Part shown: positions 58,595 to 64,000 of the stretch, in pieces
Layout: each line of letters opens with the position of its first letter
Position numbering within the stretch: the first letter of the stretch is position 1
Source of the DNA: Chitinophagaceae bacterium
GTDB lineage: Bacteria > Bacteroidota > Bacteroidia > Chitinophagales > Chitinophagaceae
Assembly: GCA_016703625.1 (NCBI GenBank)
Contig: JADJBP010000008.1
Location: forward strand, 172,919 to 236,918
Direction: 5' to 3'
DNA: 64,000 bases
The notes under the pieces: generated by a model
Databases searched by the model: none
Told to the model about the DNA's origin: nothing
The model's input: the letters and a program-made list of their open reading frames with translations, nothing else
Program-made: the position numbers and the translations under genes

Positions 58595-59895
58595 ATGTTG
58601 AAAAAATTAGTTCCAGTAATTCTGCTAATCATGTTCCTGATATCATGTTCTAAGAATGACTCTCCCAGCCCAACTGGTTCAGGTGGCTCCGGTGGCTCCG
58701 GTGGTTCTGGTGGTTCTGGTGGATCGGGCACAACTCTTTCTGATCCTGCTAAATATGTTTTATTATCAGGAAGAGAAGACAACCCGGTAGATGGTAAAGA
58801 AATGATGAATCTTAGATGTTTTAATTCGGACCTGACTTAAGATGGAAAAAAAACCGGCTAGGTACAATTGCAGCAGGCTTGGGCAGCTTATCAGTATTAT
58901 GCCTGATGCTGCTTATGGCAATAATGTAGTTTACTTTGTTGCCGATTCAGTTTTTAATATCGGAACCAATTATTTCACTTATAACCTTTTCTTTGCTTTT
59001 GATATCAGCAGCGGTACACAGTTGTGGAAAAGAAGAGGTACTACGGATAAAATTGAAAAATCCCATCGTGAAAAATGATACGATTTATTGTAATTACCTG
59101 AGTAATGGCATTAATTATGTAGCAGCATACAACCCGGTTAACGGAACCGAATTCTGGAAAAAATCTATTACTGAAAAAATGGGGTGCAGACCGCCTTATA
59201 GCAGAAGGAACCATGCTTTACTACCTGAGTATACAAACAAACAGGGACATTATTGTGAATGGCTTTTGATCTTTACTACCCGAACTGTAAAATGGCAAAG
59301 AAATATTGGTATAACTACTTCCATCGCATACTCAGATATGGCACTTGACGGCAACCAGCTTTTTGTAAGAGGACCAAACGGCTATCTTTCTGCAATTAAT
59401 AAAATGACCGGAACAGTTAATTGGACTAAGCCGGCTTATCTTGCGCCCATTTGCGCAAATAATAAAGTTTATTCTTACAACTATGATTACAAAATTTATT
59501 CATTAGATCCTGCAACAGGAAATGTTATTACGCAGTTTAACCCTAACCTGGGAGTAGGGACCACTCCTTTTGTAGACGGTACTACTTTGTATGTATCAAG
59601 TGCTACTCCTGCAAACCCAACTTCTACTTATTTCATCGCTTCTTATAATGCAGAAACAGGTGCTGAAAAATGGAGAAAAGACGTTGGTGTATATTATGAT
59701 GGCCCGGTAGTTGCCGGCAGCAAGATATATGCTATAAATAGTTTAGCTGCATCCAACCCCACCCTTTATACATTAAAATCTTTCAATGTAAATTACGGCG
59801 ATGTGATAGATTCAACTACAATAACAGGCAATCGTAAAGGAAGGTTTATGATAATTAATACTGCAGATAAAAGGATTGTTACAACACGTGAATGA
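58595..59895 (+). CDS. Lipoprotein PQQ-type propeller with Gly-Gly-Ser linker, frameshifted
   Basis: Lipoprotein signal MLKKLVPVILLIMFLISCSK, then a perfect Gly/Ser linker (GSGGSGGSGGSGGSGGSG) encoded at 58677-58728, and PQQ/BamB-like blades: GREDNPVDGKEMMNLRCFNSDLT, VYFVADSVFNIGTNYFTY, VKNDTIYCNYLSNGINYVAAYNPVNGTEFWKK, GNQLFVRGPNGYLSAINKMTGTVNWTKP, LYVSSATPANPTSTYFIASYNAETGAEKW. Frameshifts near 58840, 58990 and others. BamB-like propellers support outer-membrane assembly or bind partners; here the linker holds it away from the membrane. Length ~430. Confidence 0.75.
58677..58728 (+). repeat. GGTGGCTCC-type microsatellite encoding a Gly-Gly-Ser linker
   Basis: About six 9 bp units (GGTGGCTCC / GGTGGTTCT) coding for a flexible linker; such repeats can slip and change length. 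Confidence 0.8.
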
Positions 59896-60065
59896 AAAGG
59901 CATCACCTGACCGAGGCAGGCGTATGCGGTTGCGCCAGTTGGTAGTCACTCAGTCAGAAAGTTGCCAGGCTTACAAGGAGCTTTCCGTAGCCGGTATTAT
60001 TCTATGTTAACCCGCCTTCGGCCCGCCTCTGCGTAGCAGCTATGGCATCATAAAAGGCAAGCCCA

Positions 60066-60145
60066 GGGGACACTTGTGCCGGTTGAGGAAATATAAATGT
60101 TGAGAATTAAGTAGTAACTGTCCTACTACTGGCGCAAGTGTTCCC
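60066..60145. repeat. Family B inverted pair
   Basis: GGGGACACTTGTGCCGGTTGA at 60066 and ACTGGCGCAAGTGTTCCC at 60128-60145, inverted with respect to each other. A nearby GCGCCAGTTGG lies at ~59931. Confidence 0.65.
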
Positions 60146-60240
60146 GTAGATGATTTTCATCAGCTTAACTAATGATTAAGGGACCACTTGTGTCTTATAA
60201 ATCTACCGGACGTATCCGGCATTTAATTTAATTTTAACAG

Positions 60241-60272
60241 ATTTCTCTCCCGATAACTATCGGGAGAGAAAT
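60241..60272. repeat. Perfect CCCGATA palindrome
   Basis: Perfect 15 bp arms ATTTCTCTCCCGATA / TATCGGGAGAGAAAT around two bases. Related CCCGAT/ATCGGG pieces occur inside the 15.3 kb copy of family B. Confidence 0.8.
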
Positions 60273-60289
60273 GACTTCGGCCTTCGTAA

Positions 60290-60436
60290 GGGTTGAGAGA
60301 TGCTTCGTTCCTCAGCATGACAGAAATCCGTGTTCATCAGTATTAATCCGTGTTATCCGTGTTCTATTTAATCGCTCCGTAGTTGGGAGATTGCTTCGGC
60401 CTTTTATGCCTGCGGCAAAAAGGCCTCGCAATGACG
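60290..60436. repeat. Cluster of three unrelated short dispersed repeats
   Basis: GTTGAGAGATGCTTCGTTCC..CAGCATGACAG, then ATCCGTGTTATCCGTGTTCTA (a copy lies at ~18575), then GAGATTGCTTCGGCC..CCTCGCAATGACG. These are mobile-looking intergenic units; no gene in 59896-60444. Confidence 0.6.
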
Positions 60437-60444
60437 TTTGTATT

Positions 60445-62100
60445 CTACACCCCAATCTTCTCATTCACCAACCCCAAAATCTCCGCCTCCAGCGCCATCG
60501 TTTTGCTTTCTATATCCGCCCCTCTTGCAATAATATCAGCAGTATAAGTCTTATCATTATACCCCGTTGCATTTATCCGCACATTCATAAAAGCGCCGAT
60601 CACTGCGGAACGGGCACAGAGGGCGCCAACACGGCATCGGTAACAGAGTTGGGGTTGCCCTCAACAACCATTGCTTTAATAACTTCCATACTGGCATAAG
60701 CATTTCCATTACTTTAAAAGGAATTTCAATGGCATACCTAGTGGCTTCCTGTATGGCCTGAGTGCGGATGGCTTTTTCTTCGGCACTGGCTTTTGGTAAG
60801 GCAAACAAATGCCCGCATAATTTTATTGAAGGCGGCAGTATCGGCATCTACGAGTTTCAGCAGTTCGTTCTTGTACTGCTCCCCTTTTTCGGCCCAATTG
60901 CTGAACTCCTGCCAGCGATCATCCCAGCCTTTTATGGCTGCTTAAATTGGCAACCATGCAACCCAGGCTGATACCCAATGCACCTACATAAGCGGAAATG
61001 GAGCCGCCACCGGGCGCAACACTTTCACTGGCCGTGAGGTCGGCAAAGTCGTTGAGCTTCATGTTTATTAGGCGGCTGTTGGTTGTATTGTTGAGCATAT
61101 ATTCAATGATGCGTTCTTCGGGTTTAAAAGGAGTAAGTTCGTCCAATCCCATGGATTTAATGGCAATTTTTATCAACTCTTTTTCACTTACACCGGTGCT
61201 GCGTTGCTGCTTCTGCAAAAAATATTTGCCGGCATCGGTCATGGCTTTTAATGGGATCAATCCTACCAGTTCACTGCCCGTAACACGTATACCCCTTGCT
61301 GTTGCCTTCGTACACACTTCATCAAATGCCACATGCACGGGCGTGATGTTGATATTGGTAAGGTTCATGGAGATCTGCGCCACGCCATATTCCTCAATAT
61401 ACCAGCCAATGGCTTTTACAGCTTTTAATGTGCCGGGCTGGTTTACTTTCTTTCCGTCCACTTCTATATTTCTTCCTGCCTCCCGTACATCAAAGGCAAT
61501 GGCATTGGCACGGCGGGTGCTGGTGGTATTGAGGTTGATATTATAGGCCACCAAAAAGCCCCTTGCACCTATCACAGTCCCGCCTCTGGCGGGATCAAAC
61601 TCTACCGGGCCAAAATCGGGTTTCCACTGCGGCTCTTTAATTTTTTTAAAAAAGCCTTCGTATTCTCCGGCACGTATCACCGATAAATTATTGCGGCTGG
61701 TATCCGGCTGTGCGGCTTCGTATAAATAAACAGGTATGTTCAGTTCTTCTCCTACCCTTTTGGCGAGTTGCTGTGCATACTTCGCCGTTTCTTCCATGCT
61801 GATATTGGCAATGGGTATCAGCGGACAAACATCCGTAGCGCCCATGCGGGGATGTTCGCCTTTGTGTTTGCTCATGTCGATCAGCTCTCCGGCTTTTTTA
61901 ATGGCATTGAATGCAGCTTCTATTACCGGGCCTGGCTCACCTACCATGGTTACTACGGTGCGATTGGTGGCTTTGCCGGGGTCAACATTGAGCAGGCGAA
62001 CGCCTTCAACCTTTTCAATTTCATCGGTGATCTGTTTGATGAGGTTGAGGTCGTTGCCTTCGGAAAAATTGGGGACGCATTCGATGAGTTGTTGGGCCAT
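60445..62100 (-). CDS. ftcD: Bifunctional glutamate formiminotransferase / formiminotetrahydrofolate cyclodeaminase, frameshifted 3' part
   Basis: Last steps of histidine degradation: moves the formimino group from formiminoglutamate to tetrahydrofolate, then removes ammonia. Start MAQQLIECVPNFSEGND (62100) is the standard FtcD opening. HKGEHPRMGATDVCPLIPI is the conserved active-site loop (His, Arg) of the transferase; PARGGTVIGARGFLVAYNINL and GWYIEEYGVAQISMNLTN are family blocks. The cyclodeaminase domain starts at FADLTASESVAPGGGSISAYVGALG. The 3' part from ~60960 is broken by several frameshifts but ends NEKIGV as usual. Other hut genes are not in the window. Confidence 0.9.
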
Positions 62101-62114
62101 TGTTTTTTGTTTTT

Positions 62115-62167
62115 GGGCTAAAGCCCTTTTATAAAGTTTCACTTTATCCCTGCCCTGAAGGGCAGGG
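62115..62167. repeat. GGGCTAAAGCCC and CCCTGCCCTGAAGGGCAGGG palindromes
   Basis: Two perfect or near-perfect palindromes (62115-62126 and 62148-62167) between ftcD and the CoA-transferase. A further CGTTCAACTTCGTTGAACG hairpin follows. Confidence 0.7.
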
Positions 62168-62336
62168 CAATTTATTTTTGCAGGTAAGACGGAAAGTCGT
62201 TCAACTTCGTTGAACGCTGGCTTAGCGGCTTTTCGACTTCCCGGCAAAAAAAGTCTTTCCGGCTTAATAGTCACGAAGTTAACCAGAGAATTGCAGAAAC
62301 AAAAACTCTCTTCTCAGCTTCGCTGCGAAAAATGTT

Positions 62337-62437
62337 TAGCCACAAAGGCTCCAAGACACTAAGGAAAAATGCGAAGCATTTTTCTTCGTGCCCGCCCGGC
62401 CGAGCCATTCGGACGGGCCTTTGAGCCTTTGTGGCTA
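62337..62437. repeat. 101 bp element with perfect 15 bp terminal inverted repeats
   Basis: TAGCCACAAAGGCTC (62337-62351) and GAGCCTTTGTGGCTA (62423-62437) bound a unit containing an AAAAATGCGAAGCATTTTT hairpin and a GGACGGGC-type stem. Flanked by gene-free sequence; MITE-like. Confidence 0.75.
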
Positions 62438-62568
62438 CACTCAATTTTTGTAAAAAATTGTTAATCAACTTTCTTTTCCATTCGTGACTCTCACCAGGTC
62501 TTATGTGTGGAAATGCAGGATTTTTATGAAAGAAGGGCAAATAAAAACGAAGTTAAACGTCTTCCCGC

Positions 62569-62588
62569 CCTACCTACCGGCAGGCAGG
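62569..62588. repeat. CCTACC..GGCAGG palindrome
   Basis: CCTACCTACCGGCAGGCAGG, fourth copy of the 20 bp palindrome. It sits in the gap before the CoA-transferase start; no gene between 62101 and 62725. Confidence 0.65.
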
Positions 62589-62725
62589 TTCCCGTCGAAG
62601 AAATACTTTCCGGCTGTTCTTCCCGGGAGACTTCCCGTTCAGACAAAAATCATGTACCGGCATGATGAATATATGCTGCAATTATTTTAATATCCCCGAT
62701 TTTTGCAGTAATTAATTAAGAAACA

Positions 62726-64000
62726 ATGATTCATCCCTACAATTACGTAACAGCCAAAGAGGCTTTATCTATTATTGAAAGCAATACCCGGGTTTTTATA
62801 CATGGCAGCGTGTGTACCCCCACTTACCTGATGAACGAACTGGCAAAAGGAAAGCGACAGGTTAAAAAATGTGGAACTGGTCTCCATCACCTTAAAGGCG
62901 AACTGGAGATCATTAAACCCCAATACCAGGATAGCTTTCACATCAATTCATTATTTGTATCGGCACCCATACGGGGAAGCCGTGGCTGATGGCCGGGCCG
63001 ATTTTATACCGTTTTTCCTGAGTGATATTCTTATATGTTCACCAGCAAAACGCTTGGACCTAGAATACCGCTATCGTGCAGGTTTCACCACCCGACCGGC
63101 ATGGTTACTGCTCACTGGGTGTATCGGTGGATATTGCCCGTGCTGCGGTTGATACTGCCCGGCAGACGATCGCCTGGTGAACCCTCCATGCCCCGCACCC
63201 ATGGCGATGGCATGATACATACCGACAGGTTCACCAAAATGGTCTTTCATGACTCGCCCCTGCCCGAAGAAAGTTACAGCAGCAAAGTGGGCGAACAGAA
63301 CTGCTGATCGGTAAACATATTGCCGAAATGATCGATGACGGCAGTACCCTTCAAATGGGCATTGGTACTATTCCGGATGCCGTGCTGGAGTTTTTTAAAG
63401 GACCATAAAAACCTGGGCGTACATACCGGAAATGCTGAGTGATGGCATCATCGACCTGGTGGAAAAGATGTGATCAACAATAAAAATAAAAAAGCAGGCA
63501 CCCGAATAAATCAGTCACTTCACTTGCCATCGGCGCAAAAATTATATATGATTACATGAATGACAATTCTTCATTCAATTTCCTCGATATTGCTTATGTG
63601 AACAACCCGCATATCATACGCCAGAACCCCAAAGTGATAGCCATCAACAGCGCCATTGAAGTGGACCTCACGGGCCAGGTTTGTGCCGACCAGTATACAG
63701 GCCTTTACAGTACAGCGGTATTGGCGGACAACTGGATTTTATGCGTGGCGCCGCTTTGAGTGCCGGCGGAAAGCCCATCATTGCACTGAACAGCCGTACC
63801 TCCAAGGGAATTCCCAGGATCGTTCCGCATTTACGCGAAAGCGCCGGCGTGGTTACCACCCGGGGGCATGTTCATTTTGTGGTTACCGAATACGGCGTGG
63901 CTTTTTTGTTTGGGAAGAATTTAAGGCAACGGGCAAAATTGCTCATCGATATCGCCCATCCCCCGATGACCGGGAGATGCTGATGAAGTATTGTTATGAG
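62726..64000 (+). CDS. Acetyl-CoA hydrolase/transferase family protein, 3' end outside window, frameshifted
   Basis: Transfers CoA between acetyl-CoA and another acid, such as 4-hydroxybutyrate or succinate. Start MIHPYNYVTAKEALSIIE. Family blocks: VFIHGSVCTPTYLMNEL, YSSKVGEQELLIGKHIAEMIDDGSTLQMGIGTIPDAVL, INSAIEVDLTGQVCAD (catalytic Glu region), IGGQLDFMRGAALSAGGKPIIAL and HVHFVVTEYGVAFLFGKNLRQRA. At least six frameshifts in 1.27 kb, the highest error density in the window. It resembles 4-hydroxybutyrate CoA-transferase-like proteins; the reaction needs testing. The protein continues past 64000. Confidence 0.85.

Overview
The window reads as a chromosomal segment of a Bacteroidota bacterium, most likely from the Chitinophagaceae or a close relative (family level is inference). 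Supporting signs are a TonB-dependent receptor with a carboxypeptidase-regulatory-like N-terminus, a type IX secretion C-terminal sorting domain, many SPI/SPII-exported proteins of unknown function, DUF2911, choice-of-anchor I, DUF6498, DUF7009 and DUF4342 families, and AraC regulators with a DUF6597-type N-terminus. I see no rRNA, tRNA, CRISPR array, transposase, integrase or phage gene.

The sequence looks like an unpolished long-read or metagenomic assembly. About 28 of roughly 52 genes carry one or more single-base frameshifts, often in homopolymers, and there are runs of 25 C and 44 T. I therefore annotate each broken gene as one locus with frameshifts rather than as several genes. Most are probably not true pseudogenes.

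Layout. 0-9 kb: a partial nagA, a WKNG-repeat beta-propeller, a DoxX-like protein, a GNAT, a secreted amidohydrolase, two divergent exported DsrE-like proteins, an NlpC/P60 lipoprotein, and an AraC regulator with a small membrane protein. 9-21 kb: a phosphoesterase fused to a PQQ-type propeller, a TonB receptor, several propeller/lipoprotein genes, and an S9 peptidase with an odd C-terminus. 21-24 kb: a molybdenum-cofactor/formate-dehydrogenase accessory trio (mobA-like, fdhD, DUF7009), then an L,D-transpeptidase. 24-36 kb: a secreted caspase-like protein, a 2OG oxygenase, a MORN-type protein, M1 and S41 peptidases, a DUF2911 protein, a serine beta-lactamase-like hydrolase and a T9SS cargo protein. 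36-40 kb: two tandem amidohydrolase paralogues, the second without its metal ligands, and an ankyrin protein with a Tat signal. 41-45 kb: a Gfo/Idh/MocA oxidoreductase, then a nuclease-inhibitor (NuiA-like) gene facing a secreted DNA/RNA non-specific nuclease, and a small DUF4342 gene. 45-60 kb: mostly exported proteins of unknown function plus an AraC regulator, an App1-type phosphatase and a tail-fibre-chaperone protein. 60-64 kb: ftcD (histidine/folate metabolism) and a truncated acetyl-CoA hydrolase/CoA-transferase.

The intergenic regions are the most distinctive part. They hold at least five families of short dispersed palindromic repeats. These include a 66-210 bp element with GGGGTTTTC / GAAAACCCC arms (six copies), a ~150 bp element ending in a GAACACTTGCGCCAGTTGG motif (several copies, one with two precise palindrome insertions), a 20 bp CCTGCC..GGCAGG palindrome, a regularly spaced AACCCCGAAGGGGTG array, and a 101 bp element with perfect 15 bp terminal inverted repeats. 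The best candidates for follow-up are the nuclease/inhibitor pair, the active/inactive amidohydrolase pair, the repeat families, and the S9 peptidase chimera.
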